Below, piece by piece: positions 29,856 through 37,691 of a DNA stretch of 64,000 nt. Below the pieces are notes generated by a model that worked only from the letters and a program-made list of their open reading frames with translations, ran no database searches and was not told where the DNA came from. Made by a program: the position numbers and the translations under genes. Every line of letters starts with the position of its first letter. Position 1 is the first letter of the stretch. Origin of the DNA: a virus; the IMG/VR virus record IMGVR_UViG_3300009177_000033, positions 1-64,000 of that record, one strand, 5' to 3'.

Positions 29856-30161
29856 TTATTCCCCTATATCCAGTTTGGGCAGTTTTCGTTTCTGTTTTTT
29901 CACCGACGTTTCGAAAGCATCGTAATCTACTGGCGGATTTACCTGCGTGACTTGTTTCGGTGCGACAATTATCTCCGATATATTGGTGCCGAAAATTGGC
30001 GTTTCAATCTTCGTGCCGTAAATAACAGTTTCATTTGGCGCGATCCAGCGAATAGTTCCGCCAGAGGCATTCATTCTCAGGTTTCTATAGTCGCGCACAA
30101 ATTCCGGCGAAAGCTCGACGCCAGATTCCTTTACCCACTTATCGAAATCGTCGCCGTCCAT
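29856..30161 (-). CDS. 101-residue hypothetical protein, first gene of the operon
   Basis: ATG 30161 with GGGAG 8 nt upstream. Charged N-terminus (MDGDDFDKWVKESGVELS), beta-rich middle (TIRWIAPNETVIYGTKI) and basic tail. Directly downstream of a TTGACA/GATAAT promoter candidate. Unknown function, possibly regulatory. Confidence 0.6.
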   Translation of the reverse strand: MDGDDFDKWVKESGVELSPEFVRDYRNLRMNASGGTIRWIAPNETVIYGTKIETPIFGTNISEIIVAPKQVTQVNPPVDYDAFETSVKKQKRKLPKLDIGE

Positions 30162-30173
30162 ATGTAGCTCCCG

Positions 30174-30200
30174 ATTATCCCCGGCAGATTTTTTTGTCAA
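30174..30200 (-). promoter_or_regulatory. Candidate sigma-70 promoter, minus strand
   Basis: TTGACA (30200-30195) and GATAAT (30179-30174) are separated by 15 bp; with TAATCG as -10 the spacing is 17. The start codon at 30161 is so near that transcripts would be leaderless or nearly so. Confidence 0.45.
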
Positions 30201-30220
30201 TCAACTTGGTAGTTTACACC

Positions 30221-30236
30221 GGCGATAATTGTCGCT
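30221..30236. promoter_or_regulatory. Near-palindromic operator candidate
   Basis: GGCGATAATTGTCGCT matches the 11750-11765 palindrome at 14 of 16 positions and lies between divergent genes. It is 21 bp upstream of the minus-strand -35 element, where a regulator could act on either direction. Confidence 0.5.
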
Positions 30237-30283
30237 AAACGATTCGTCCTCAATTTTGTCGGAAGTGAGAACGAGGACAACCG

Positions 30284-30562
30284 GTGGCGAAACGATACTA
30301 CGACAGTCGAGGACGATCCGCGCCTGCATGGTTCATGCGCCCAATGCTCGTCATGGCGTTTCCCGTCATTCTATTTTTTGCAATGACGAGAGAGATTCTT
30401 TCTGGCTTTCACCGAGCATATTTAGAAGCACGCATCCAGTGGGTTGAGCTTAAGATACTTTGGCGCAGCGCTCGCGAACCCGGCACACCGATGCCGTGGT
30501 GCGATTACTGCCAAGGCTATCACCACATCACCGCCGATCACATACACAGGAAAAGTACATGA
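30284..30562 (+). CDS. 92-residue membrane protein with zinc knuckle
   Basis: GTG 30284, first gene of the plus-strand recombination operon. One transmembrane segment (PMLVMAFPVILFFAM) and a C-terminal WCDYCQGYHH motif. Ends in ATGA overlap with the exonuclease gene. Unknown function. Confidence 0.6.
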   Translation: MAKRYYDSRGRSAPAWFMRPMLVMAFPVILFFAMTREILSGFHRAYLEARIQWVELKILWRSAREPGTPMPWCDYCQGYHHITADHIHRKST

Positions 30563-31500
30563 AGACTCTCGAATGGCTGGGCGATCCAATCACCAAGGCG
30601 GGCATCTATGCCAACGTTCCCATCGATAAATATCACAGAGGCGATATCTGCGACGGACCAAGCGTATCGTCGAGCGGGTTACGCCGTTTGTTTTCGCTCA
30701 GTCCGGCGCACTTCTATTCCGAGTGGCCGGGAAACCCCAACGCCGTCGAGCCAGAGGACAAGCCGCATTTTATTATGGGGCGCGCGGTCCACCATTTATT
30801 TCTCGGCGAAAAGTTTTTCTCGAAACTCTTTTGCATCCAGCCAGAGGAATATCCGGACAGAAACACCGGGCAGCTAAAGAAGTGGACATACCAATCTGTT
30901 TACTGCCAGCGCTGGCGCGAGCGGCAATGGAAGCAGGGGCTATCGATCTTGCCAGCGAAAGACCTAGACAACATTCGCGGCATGGCGGATTCGCTCGCGT
31001 CGCATCCCATCGTTACCGCTGGCGCTCTTGGCGGGCAGATCGAGCGATCCGGTTTCTGGCGAGATAAGGAGACGGGGTTGTGGGTAAAGATTCGCCCCGA
31101 TGCGATGCCCACAACCAGCGTCGATTTCGTCGATTTGAAATCCACCACAAGCGTTCTCTGGCCCGATATCCAGCGCACGATTGCAGACATGGGCTACCAC
31201 CAGCAGGGCGCTTTGGTATGCGAAGGCGCGAAGCGGTTGCTGGGCATAGATCGTCCCACGTTTACGCTCGTCTTTATCGAAAAGAAAAAGCCGTGGTGCG
31301 TGCGCGTCGTCACGTTGAAGGACAACGACTTGGCGCGAGGCGAAAAACAAAACCGCTACGCGCTCGACGTAATCGCTCGCTGTCTGAAATCAAATCGCTG
31401 GCCCGGTCCCGGTGGCGAGCGCGAAGATGCAGAGCATATCGAACTGCCAGAGTTCGCGCAGAAGCGTATCGACGACAAGCTCACGTTTGGAGTCTCGTGA
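30559..31500 (+). CDS. PD-(D/E)XK exonuclease (RecE/lambda-exonuclease-like role)
   Basis: 313 residues from ATG 30559. PSVSSSGLRRLFSLSPAHFY and FIMGRAVHHLFLGEKFF are typical of phage PDDEXK_1-type exonucleases, with the catalytic Asp and D-x-K in IRPDAMPTT...VDFVDLKSTT and the GYHHQGAL-like MGYHQQGALVCEG segment. It would resect double-strand ends for the RecT annealase encoded about 1.3 kb downstream; together they form a Red-like recombination system. Confidence 0.9.
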   Translation: MKTLEWLGDPITKAGIYANVPIDKYHRGDICDGPSVSSSGLRRLFSLSPAHFYSEWPGNPNAVEPEDKPHFIMGRAVHHLFLGEKFFSKLFCIQPEEYPDRNTGQLKKWTYQSVYCQRWRERQWKQGLSILPAKDLDNIRGMADSLASHPIVTAGALGGQIERSGFWRDKETGLWVKIRPDAMPTTSVDFVDLKSTTSVLWPDIQRTIADMGYHQQGALVCEGAKRLLGIDRPTFTLVFIEKKKPWCVRVVTLKDNDLARGEKQNRYALDVIARCLKSNRWPGPGGEREDAEHIELPEFAQKRIDDKLTFGVS

Positions 31501-31721
31501 TGGCCCTTTACCAATCTTTCTGGAAACCAAATCAACACACGCTGCGGATTCATATTCGCCATTGCGGAAACTACACCGAAGTGCACATGCCTTATTATTT
31601 CACCCCGCTCAGTCCAATCATCGTCATCGATGGGCATAGCATCGATGTCGTCATCGACGACATTCGCACTAACCCGACGCCGAAAGGTGTTGAGGCCGTT
31701 CGCGTTTACGAAAACTTATAG
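31500..31721 (+). CDS. 73-residue beta-rich hypothetical protein
   Basis: Starts at ATG 31500 by TGATG coupling. MALYQSFWKPNQHTLRIHIR... then PIIVIDGHSIDVVIDD. Small, probably all-beta. Unknown function. Confidence 0.6.
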   Translation: MALYQSFWKPNQHTLRIHIRHCGNYTEVHMPYYFTPLSPIIVIDGHSIDVVIDDIRTNPTPKGVEAVRVYENL

Positions 31722-31729
31722 GCGTCGCG

Positions 31730-32110
31730 ATGAGAAATCTAAATCTGCTCGAAAACTATAGACAGCCGTACGTCGAGCGCTCGCTATATGGCGAGACAGG
31801 AGATCAGAGCAATGGAATCTTCCTGCTGAAATCGCCAATCGATGGCGGCCTGCTTTCGGTTATCGCATCGAGCGGCGACGGCTGGGAGCACGTCAGCGTC
31901 TCGCGTTCGAACCGCTGCCCCAACTGGCCCGAAATGGAATTTATCAAGCGAACGTTTTTCAAAGACGACGAATGCGCCATGCAATTGCATGTGCCGACGA
32001 GCGAGCACCTTAGTTACCATCCGTACTGTCTGCATATCTGGCGGCCGCTCAATCAGACTATCCCGCAACCGCCATCTTGGATGGTCGCGCCGGAAAAGGA
32101 GAAAACGTGA
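31730..32110 (+). CDS. DUF7694-like conserved phage protein
   Basis: 126 residues. DGWEHVSVSRSNRCPNWPEM, EFIKRTFFKDDECAMQLHVP and HPYCLHIWRPLN are signature segments of a family widespread in phages, often next to recombination genes. The product of 17972-18439 looks like a distant second member. Function unknown. Confidence 0.75.
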   Translation: MRNLNLLENYRQPYVERSLYGETGDQSNGIFLLKSPIDGGLLSVIASSGDGWEHVSVSRSNRCPNWPEMEFIKRTFFKDDECAMQLHVPTSEHLSYHPYCLHIWRPLNQTIPQPPSWMVAPEKEKT

Positions 32111-32295
32111 GACGCTACAACCCAGAACGAATAAGGCAGGGGCCGCATCTGTCGACCGACCACGAGCATTATTTCGTGGTCAACGGAAAATTCATCCGCG
32201 TGCAAAAGCGCGTCGACCACAAGACGATGCAGAAAAAAGGCTTATACGAATTTCGATGGAAGACCGTCGCCACATACAAACGGGTCGACAAATGA
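32107..32295 (+). CDS. 62-residue basic protein
   Basis: GTG 32107 after AAAAGGAGAAAAC. RRYNPERIRQGPHLS... is basic throughout with beta-forming HYFVVNGKFIRVQKRV. Perhaps nucleic-acid binding. Confidence 0.55.
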   Translation: MRRYNPERIRQGPHLSTDHEHYFVVNGKFIRVQKRVDHKTMQKKGLYEFRWKTVATYKRVDK

Positions 32296-32546
32296 ACACT
32301 TGCGATGAAGCTCACTGTCTGGCCGAGAACGAAAGGCTGGGACCGTCGCGGGACGCAATCGTAAGCGACTTGGTAGAGCGTGTCGCTATAGCCAGCGCAA
32401 TGGCGACGAACGGTGGCGACTGGAATACGCACTACACCGACGACCAAAAACATTTATGGCGCGTCCGAGCGGTAGCGGCAATCGAAGCAATAAAGCAGAC
32501 GCACATTATAATTTCTCAGGAAGAATATCGGCAGATCAACAACTGA
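32292..32546 (+). CDS. 84-residue helical hypothetical protein
   Basis: ATGA overlap with the preceding gene. Helices AIVSDLVERVAIASAMATNG and LWRVRAVAAIEAIKQTH. Unknown function. Confidence 0.6.
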   Translation: MNTCDEAHCLAENERLGPSRDAIVSDLVERVAIASAMATNGGDWNTHYTDDQKHLWRVRAVAAIEAIKQTHIIISQEEYRQINN

Positions 32547-32570
32547 GATTTTGGCAAAGGAGCGACATCG

Positions 32571-32801
32571 ATGAGCCCGTTTTTCGCATTGGTGTTCACT
32601 TGCGGATATTTAACATGCGATCCGCCAAAGGAAATTATTTTTCCAGACGAAGCATCATGCCGAGAATTTATCCAGCCGTTTGTGCAATCTCATAAAGAAA
32701 ATACCGGCGTTGGCGCTGCGTGTTTCGACAGGACGACAGGAAAAGTTATCGTTTCCAGCAAGCAATTGGCAAAGGAGAAAAAAGCCGATGAACGAAACTG
32801 A
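32571..32801 (+). CDS. 76-residue protein, possibly exported
   Basis: Hydrophobic N-terminus (MSPFFALVFTCGYLTCDPP) then a Cys-containing soluble part; four Cys in total could pair. AAAGGAGCGACATCG precedes the ATG. Overlaps recT by 14 nt. Confidence 0.55.
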   Translation: MSPFFALVFTCGYLTCDPPKEIIFPDEASCREFIQPFVQSHKENTGVGAACFDRTTGKVIVSSKQLAKEKKADERN

Positions 32802-33891
32802 AACAAAAACTAGATTGACCGGGAGCGATCTCGCTACCCGCGGATTAGATGCGCTCGACGTTACCCACTACGATCAAATGCCCGTCGATAACGCCGCCAA
32901 GAGCGGCGAGATCAGCGGCGTTGACTGGATGAAAGTCATGGAGCTTGGCAAAGCTCTCTGCGCGATGCAGGACGGAATGCCCGTCCATGTTCGCGGTCGA
33001 TGGGGCATCGGCTGTCGTATCGCGGCCAACGCCTATCAGTGGCGCATGGACCCGTTCGCAATCGCGGATCAAACCTACGTTGTCAATAATCGGCTTGGCT
33101 ATATGAGCCAGCTAATCCACGCGCTGATAAATCGAAACGCGCCGCTGATGCACCGGCTGGAATGCCACTACATCGGCGAAGGGCAGGATCGGCAATGCAA
33201 AGTCGTCGGACAGTTTATCTCGGGCGACGAGCGCGACTACACGACGCCGAAGCTCAAAGACATCAAAGTCAAAAATTCACCTAGCTGGACTGGCGATGTC
33301 GATCAGCAGCTTTGGTATTTCGGCGTCCGCGCATGGGGCCGTAAATGGGTGCCCGAGGTTATGCTGGGCGTCTATACGAAAGAGGAACTTGAAAGCGATC
33401 CAGAAGCCATCCGTGGCTATGACACCGCAGCGCCAGGGCTCCACGCCCGGTTAAAGGGCAGCGAGCGCTCCGAGGAAGGCCACCACGCCGAGCACGTCGC
33501 CGCGCAGCTCGACGAGATCGAAAACGGGGGCGAGATCGTAGAGGAAGCCCCCGCGCCCGAGCAGCGGGCAGTGCAGGGTAAGGCCATAGCCCCTAAGGAG
33601 GGGAAAGACCCCACCCCGAAGGCAAAACGAGCCGGTAAGCTCCCCAAGGGCAAGGCGACTATAGAGGCCGACGAGCCGAAGCGCGGGCAGACGGCCTCCA
33701 AGGTGGCCTATCCGTCGTCCGTGGCCGAATATCTGGCCTATGCCCGCCGCTGGATCAAAGCCGAGCCCGACAAGGTGGCACTGGGCCAGCGCTGGGCTAG
33801 CGAGCGCCGTATGCGAAACGATCTCGGCTTAACGTCCGAAGATCGCGAGCCGCTGGAAGCCCTGATGCAAAAGAGGCTCGACGAGAAATGA
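32788..33891 (+). CDS. recT: RecT-family single-strand annealing protein
   Basis: 367 residues from ATG 32788. The core AYQWRMDPFAIADQTYVVNN, SQLIHALINRNAPL and VRAWGRKWVPEVMLGVYT matches RecT/Bet-type annealases. The C-terminal 140 residues are a Pro/Lys/Ala-rich linker and a small helical domain (AEYLAYARRWIKAEPDKVAL) that may bind SSB or the exonuclease. It anneals single strands left by the exonuclease at 30559. Confidence 0.93.
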   Translation: MNETETKTRLTGSDLATRGLDALDVTHYDQMPVDNAAKSGEISGVDWMKVMELGKALCAMQDGMPVHVRGRWGIGCRIAANAYQWRMDPFAIADQTYVVNNRLGYMSQLIHALINRNAPLMHRLECHYIGEGQDRQCKVVGQFISGDERDYTTPKLKDIKVKNSPSWTGDVDQQLWYFGVRAWGRKWVPEVMLGVYTKEELESDPEAIRGYDTAAPGLHARLKGSERSEEGHHAEHVAAQLDEIENGGEIVEEAPAPEQRAVQGKAIAPKEGKDPTPKAKRAGKLPKGKATIEADEPKRGQTASKVAYPSSVAEYLAYARRWIKAEPDKVALGQRWASERRMRNDLGLTSEDREPLEALMQKRLDEK

Positions 33892-34118
33892 CCAATCCGA
33901 AGCAGGTAGACGGGGGTTTAGCTCCCCCGCTTCCATCCCCCGACTATCTGCAACGGTGGGACGAGCAAGTCGTCAAGCTGCAAAACGAAAACAAGAAACT
34001 GAGGCACAGCCTTGTAGCTACAAGAACGATACTCGTCCAACTAAAGCTATCAAGCCCGCCCGGTCTGTGGCCGGGTTTCGATCTCTGGATTGCCAACATC
34101 GACGCGAGCTTAAAATGA
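33888..34118 (+). CDS. 76-residue coiled-coil hypothetical protein
   Basis: ATGA overlap with recT. A coiled-coil helix (QRWDEQVVKLQNENKKLRHS) flanked by Pro-rich ends. Unknown function. Confidence 0.55.
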   Translation: MTNPKQVDGGLAPPLPSPDYLQRWDEQVVKLQNENKKLRHSLVATRTILVQLKLSSPPGLWPGFDLWIANIDASLK

Positions 34119-34312
34119 CAATGGGCCCCGGAAAATACGATTACATTTGTACAGAAGTTCGCGAGCGAACCAATGCGCGGGCAGCGCTCGTCGTTGTTAT
34201 CGGCGGTGATCTTGGCGACGGCTTTTCAATTCAAGCGCACTCAGACGTGATGATAAATCTTCCAGAACTTCTTGAAATAATGGCGAAGAAAGTGCGCGAG
34301 GATATCCAGTGA
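34115..34312 (+). CDS. 65-residue hypothetical protein
   Basis: ATGA overlap. Alternating strands and a C-terminal helix (INLPELLEIMAKKVREDI), like the small 'single-strand-binding accessory' ORFs of phage recombination operons, but unassigned. Confidence 0.55.
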   Translation: MTMGPGKYDYICTEVRERTNARAALVVVIGGDLGDGFSIQAHSDVMINLPELLEIMAKKVREDIQ

Positions 34313-34686
34313 TCGAATATCAATGGTACGCGGTTCGCGACGGGCAGAACCAGCGAAAAGTTTTCGGCTTTATAAAGCTCGCGGTTAACGTTCGCGACTA
34401 TCGCTTGCCAATCAGGCGCGGGCTCGCGGTCGCGGCAGTTATAGGCGACGCTCAGCCGCGCGCCGTTCAAATAACCGCTGGCGTCGATTTTATCGATTTG
34501 CAAATCGAGTTCATGGGCGAAGGGCCGACACGCGAGCGCTGCATCCGATCAGATGATCGCACCATTGCTTTCTGGAGAACCGTCAGCGGTTTCTTGGAAG
34601 CGCAGATCACCGAAGCGCCGCCGCCGCAGCGCGCCGTTAAAAAGCCGAAGGCGCGAAAGCTACCGATGTTGGAGATCGATCTATGA
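34309..34686 (+). CDS. 125-residue hypothetical protein
   Basis: GTG 34309 (GTGA overlap). Beta-rich with a basic C-terminus (RAVKKPKARKLPML). Unknown function; possibly nucleic-acid binding. Confidence 0.6.
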   Translation: MIEYQWYAVRDGQNQRKVFGFIKLAVNVRDYRLPIRRGLAVAAVIGDAQPRAVQITAGVDFIDLQIEFMGEGPTRERCIRSDDRTIAFWRTVSGFLEAQITEAPPPQRAVKKPKARKLPMLEIDL

Positions 34687-34874
34687 CATGCGTTTCTTGC
34701 AGCGAGCTTAAACCGATCATCTATCGCGGCATGTGCCAGCAGTGCACCCGAGATTTCAGATACACGCGCTATCGGGGATGGATCGAGCGACGCGCCGAAC
34801 GCTTGGGCAAGCCGCTGCCGCGCGAAGGCGAACGTCGCCCGCTCGTCGAGACGCTAAAGGTGGTGGCGCGATGA
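34683..34874 (+). CDS. 63-residue zinc-ribbon protein
   Basis: MTCVSCSELKPIIYRGMCQQ CTR: two Cys-x2-Cys pairs form a zinc ribbon, followed by an Arg-rich helix. ATGA overlaps on both sides. Likely nucleic-acid binding. Confidence 0.65.
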   Translation: MTCVSCSELKPIIYRGMCQQCTRDFRYTRYRGWIERRAERLGKPLPREGERRPLVETLKVVAR

Positions 34875-35041
34875 AAGTGTATTTGGTTTGGGATGGCTAC
34901 GAGGATGTAGAGGCCGTTTTTCTCTCTGAGGGAAACGCGCAGGCGTTCGCCAATAAAATAATCGAAGAACGTACCGGCGGACTATTCTTTCACCCAGACA
35001 ATATTTCAGTCAACGAAATGGAAGTATCGGACGCGCCATGA
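34871..35041 (+). CDS. 56-residue hypothetical protein
   Basis: MKVYLVWDGYEDVEAVFLSE... a strand-helix-strand mini-domain of a type common in phages (KVYLVxxGxYSD-like). ATGA coupled. Unknown function. Confidence 0.6.
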   Translation: MKVYLVWDGYEDVEAVFLSEGNAQAFANKIIEERTGGLFFHPDNISVNEMEVSDAP

Positions 35042-35625
35042 AACTGCTTCGCCCCGACATTCCAACCCGCGTCAGGATCAAAGTAGCTCGACGCCAGCTT
35101 GAAGCTTTCGGCGCCAGCGCAGAAATGCTTAAGCGCGCCGAAGGCGAGCGTCAGGATATCTATCTCGACCGGCTGCTGACTGGGCTATCGCTATATTTGG
35201 AAAATCTGTTTCGACCGCTGCACCTCGACCACGATCCGGCGCTCGTCAATCGCAAGAAAATATTTAACCGGGCTGGCGAACACATTGGCTACAAGCCAGC
35301 CGCGAACAATCCAAAATATTTGGTCTATCGAACCAAGGAAGATCACGACCGTAAGACGCGCGTCCGTGGCGACGGCGCGCAATATTCCGATCTCGCGTTA
35401 GCCAGAAAAAATAAACGCATCGAAAAACGGAGAAAGAAAAATGCCAATGCCAAAGGAGCTATTCGTAAGAAGGGAAGAACTGGACAACAACGAGACTTTT
35501 TTCAACGCGGACGAGGATTACCAAAAGCTCGCAAGCAATGGGGAAAAAGTAATCGTTGGCCGGTACGAACTAATCGAGACGTTCGAACTTCGACTCGAAC
35601 CGAAACTCCACCCAGTGGCGAATAA
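35038..35625 (+). CDS. HNH-like endonuclease
   Basis: 195 residues. The segment RPLHLDHDPALVNRKKIFNR, then GYKPAANNPKYLVYRTKEDH and RVRGDGAQYSDLALARK, matches a phage family with an HNH-like DHD core. The family normally ends near residue 135 (KNKRIEKRR). Here the frame runs on 60 more Arg/Gly-rich codons, overlapped in another frame by the gene at 35441. This tail may be non-functional read-on. Confidence 0.7.
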   Translation: MKLLRPDIPTRVRIKVARRQLEAFGASAEMLKRAEGERQDIYLDRLLTGLSLYLENLFRPLHLDHDPALVNRKKIFNRAGEHIGYKPAANNPKYLVYRTKEDHDRKTRVRGDGAQYSDLALARKNKRIEKRRKKNANAKGAIRKKGRTGQQRDFFQRGRGLPKARKQWGKSNRWPVRTNRDVRTSTRTETPPSGE

Positions 35626-35629
35626 ATGA
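35441..35629 (+). CDS. 62-residue protein overlapping the HNH-like gene
   Basis: ATG 35441 after CGGAGAAAGAAAA. MPMPKELFVRREELDNNETF... and GRYELIETFELRLEP look like a genuine small protein. It lies almost wholly inside the 3' end of 35038-35625. Ends in ATGA coupling with the next gene, which supports this frame. Confidence 0.6.
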   Translation: MPMPKELFVRREELDNNETFFNADEDYQKLASNGEKVIVGRYELIETFELRLEPKLHPVANK

Positions 35630-35904
35630 AAATAGATCGTCGTCAGCTTCTTATCGGATCGGCAGCGTCGGTGGTCGCTTCCAGCGTTCCGGTTATATCG
35701 GCTGATCCTCTTATTCGTGGAATCGTTTGGCAGACTTTTCCGTTTGGCACAGAACCGCCTCTTGAATTTATGTCCGGACAGGTCGGCCCGACACGCGGGC
35801 CGCTTAAACCGACATCGTTCTGGCTGGCTCGCATGAACAACCGTGCTGGGCCGTTTTGGTCGAAACTTTACTGGCGAGATTTCGACGCGAAGGTGAGCGG
35901 ATGA
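35626..35904 (+). CDS. 92-residue Tat-signal protein
   Basis: MKIDRRQLLIGSAASVVASS... twin-arginine motif DRRQLL, hydrophobic core and a predicted VISA-type cleavage site, leaving about 67 mature residues with many aromatic residues (FWLARMNNRAGPFWSKLYWR). Second Tat-type protein of the genome. Exported function unknown. Confidence 0.65.
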   Translation: MKIDRRQLLIGSAASVVASSVPVISADPLIRGIVWQTFPFGTEPPLEFMSGQVGPTRGPLKPTSFWLARMNNRAGPFWSKLYWRDFDAKVSG

Positions 35905-36362
35905 AACAGGTCCCCTATTCTAGCGCGAGCGCTGGCAATCGAGCGCGGGCAGAGATTCAAAAACTGCTCGCCGCGTTCGGATGCGAGTCCGTTGGCTTCA
36001 TGGATAACTTCGAAGATAAATCCGTGCTGCTCGCGTTCCAGCATAGAGGCCGGCCAGTGCAATTGCGTGCCTCTGCCGCTGGATGGGCGTCTATGTGGCT
36101 TAAGCAGAATCCCTACACGCATCGACGCCGCGCTTCCAAAGCAGAATGGGAGCGCCAAGCGCTAGAGCAAGGCTTCCTCGCCGTTAATTCGATCTTAAGA
36201 GATTGGGTTAAAGGTCAGATAACCGCCGTCGAGTGCGGCGTGATGTCTTTCGACGCAGCGTTTATGCCGTTCATGGTGACTGATAATGGGCAGACTGTCA
36301 TCGAGCGTATTAGGAATCTTAAAGTGCTGCCCGCGCCAACCGGAGCATCGAGTGAACAGTAA
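35901..36362 (+). CDS. Conserved phage protein of the recombination region
   Basis: 153 residues from ATG 35901 (ATGA). RARAEIQKLLAAFGCESVGF, LLAFQHRGRPVQL, then an RRASKAEWERQALEQGFLAV helix and GQITAVECGVMSFDAAFMPF. Proteins with this layout are frequent in alphaproteobacterial prophages between recT and replication genes. Function unknown. Confidence 0.7.
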   Translation: MKQVPYSSASAGNRARAEIQKLLAAFGCESVGFMDNFEDKSVLLAFQHRGRPVQLRASAAGWASMWLKQNPYTHRRRASKAEWERQALEQGFLAVNSILRDWVKGQITAVECGVMSFDAAFMPFMVTDNGQTVIERIRNLKVLPAPTGASSEQ

Positions 36363-36768
36363 CGAGATCATCGCGCGGCAGCTTTCGTTCCGACAATGGG
36401 AACTGCTCGCAGAACATTTTCAGAGCCCGCGACCAGTGACTATCAACCAAGACTCGTTGGAGGCGAAAACGAGGTTGTCGTTGCTGTCGAGAAAACTGAT
36501 CAGAAAATTTCCCTACAACGCGATCACCGCGACGCACACGACGCTAACCGATGAGGGCCACGGCGTGATGTGCGCTGCGTTGGGCATGATGGCCGACATG
36601 CTCGTTAGCTGTGGCTACGATGGCATCAGCAATCCGAAGCCAACGCCTAAACCGATGGAGAAATACGCCTATGGAAAACTTATTACGTCAGCGCCTGATC
36701 CGGTCGATGTCCCAGATTCTCCGTTCGATCACCCCGCAGGCTATTCGGGAAGATATCAGTCTGGATGA
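36352..36768 (+). CDS. 138-residue hypothetical protein
   Basis: GTG 36352, 11 nt before the previous stop. N-terminal helix-turn-helix-like part (NEIIARQLSFRQWELLAEHF), then KTRLSLLSRKLIRKFP. Its last 98 nt overlap the next gene, and an AAACCGATGGAG leader for that gene lies inside it; the C-terminal 32 residues are Pro/Ser-rich. Confidence 0.55.
   Translation: MNSNEIIARQLSFRQWELLAEHFQSPRPVTINQDSLEAKTRLSLLSRKLIRKFPYNAITATHTTLTDEGHGVMCAALGMMADMLVSCGYDGISNPKPTPKPMEKYAYGKLITSAPDPVDVPDSPFDHPAGYSGRYQSG
36649..36660 (+). promoter_or_regulatory. AAACCGATGGAG leader, copy before 36671
   Basis: The 12-nt core of the shared leader, 10 nt before ATG 36671, within the coding frame of the preceding gene. 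Confidence 0.6.
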
Positions 36769-36910
36769 AATTCTCGACGACCGCTCGCTTTGCTTCGTCG
36801 TCTTATGGGAGCGAGGCTTCACCGAATACGCCCTGAACGAATATATGGACGCTGCCCGCTGCATGGCGCGTATCCGTTTGGTGAATGAGGCACGCCATGA
36901 ACAAAGCTGA
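36671..36910 (+). CDS. 79-residue helical protein
   Basis: MENLLRQRLIRSMSQILRSI... then DEILDDRSLCFVVLWERGFT. All-helical and basic at the N-terminus. The start is chosen because of the shared leader. Unknown function. Confidence 0.65.
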   Translation: MENLLRQRLIRSMSQILRSITPQAIREDISLDEILDDRSLCFVVLWERGFTEYALNEYMDAARCMARIRLVNEARHEQS

Positions 36911-37163
36911 AAGCGAACTGCTCGACGATGTGTTTTTGACTGGCGAGAAGCTGCTAACCCTGAACAAGAAATGGGCGGAGCAATACCAAAAAATCCGCGA
37001 CGAGCGCGACAAGCTTCGAAGCGAAATGTCCACAGTGGTCGACAACGTCGATAAGCTGCGTGCCGAGGTTGCCTGCATCAACGTCGAGAAATGGAAGCTC
37101 AACGACGAGATTAAGCGCCTACGTGCTCGCATCGAGCAGATGGAGGCGCGTCATGGCAGTTGA
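36897..37163 (+). CDS. 88-residue coiled-coil protein
   Basis: From ATG 36897. Nearly the whole chain forms a heptad coiled coil (KWAEQYQKIRDERDKLRSEM, NDEIKRLRARIEQMEAR). Likely a dimeric structural or adaptor protein. Unknown function. Confidence 0.65.
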   Translation: MNKAESELLDDVFLTGEKLLTLNKKWAEQYQKIRDERDKLRSEMSTVVDNVDKLRAEVACINVEKWKLNDEIKRLRARIEQMEARHGS

Positions 37164-37440
37164 TTGGATCGAGTGCATGGAGTTTTCCGCAGCAGGGCTC
37201 AACGAGTCGATGGAGTGCGTCGCCACCGTTTCAAGCGCGATATCTCTTAAGCGGATTGCTGATGCGCTCGACGCTCAAAACGAGATCGCAAAGCTCCGCG
37301 CTTGCATCGAGCGTATCGATAGCATCAACGACAACCCGGCGATCTTCAATAAAGAGATAAACGAGGCCATCACAAACGCTATTGCTGGGCGCGGGCAGAC
37401 CGGCTTTCGCAGCATCCTTAGTTGGGAGAAAACGCCATGA
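37153..37440 (+). CDS. 95-residue hypothetical protein
   Basis: ATG 37153 after GGAGGCGCGTC. Helical middle (SLKRIADALDAQNEIAKLRA) and a C-terminal RGQTGFRSILSWEKTP. Overlaps neighbours by 11 and 4 nt. Unknown function. Confidence 0.6.
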   Translation: MAVDWIECMEFSAAGLNESMECVATVSSAISLKRIADALDAQNEIAKLRACIERIDSINDNPAIFNKEINEAITNAIAGRGQTGFRSILSWEKTP

Positions 37441-37691
37441 TGTGGAACGTCTTTTCCATTCTGCTGTCCGTCGCGCTTTTCTTCGTGGTGACGTTTCTGC
37501 TCAAGCTGGTATTGGCCGGCGATAAGCGCAAACAATATTTCTGCCACCACCATTGGGGCGATTGGGTGGAAGAAGATGCCTATCTCCACGCAAACGATTA
37601 TTTCGACAGGCTACGTCTCGCTTCCGAAGGCCAGCGCCTAATCAAGACGTGCGAGAAATGCGGCAAAAGGAGAACACGATGGATCGGGTAA
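37437..37691 (+). CDS. 84-residue membrane protein with zinc motif
   Basis: One transmembrane helix (VFSILLSVALFFVVTFLLKL) followed by a soluble part with CHHHWGDWVEE and CEKCGKRRTR. Unknown function. Confidence 0.65.
   Translation: MMWNVFSILLSVALFFVVTFLLKLVLAGDKRKQYFCHHHWGDWVEEDAYLHANDYFDRLRLASEGQRLIKTCEKCGKRRTRWIG

Noticed and set aside
30162-30283. Plus-strand promoter TTTACA/TAAACG
   Set aside because: The -10 match is poor; only the minus-strand candidate was kept.
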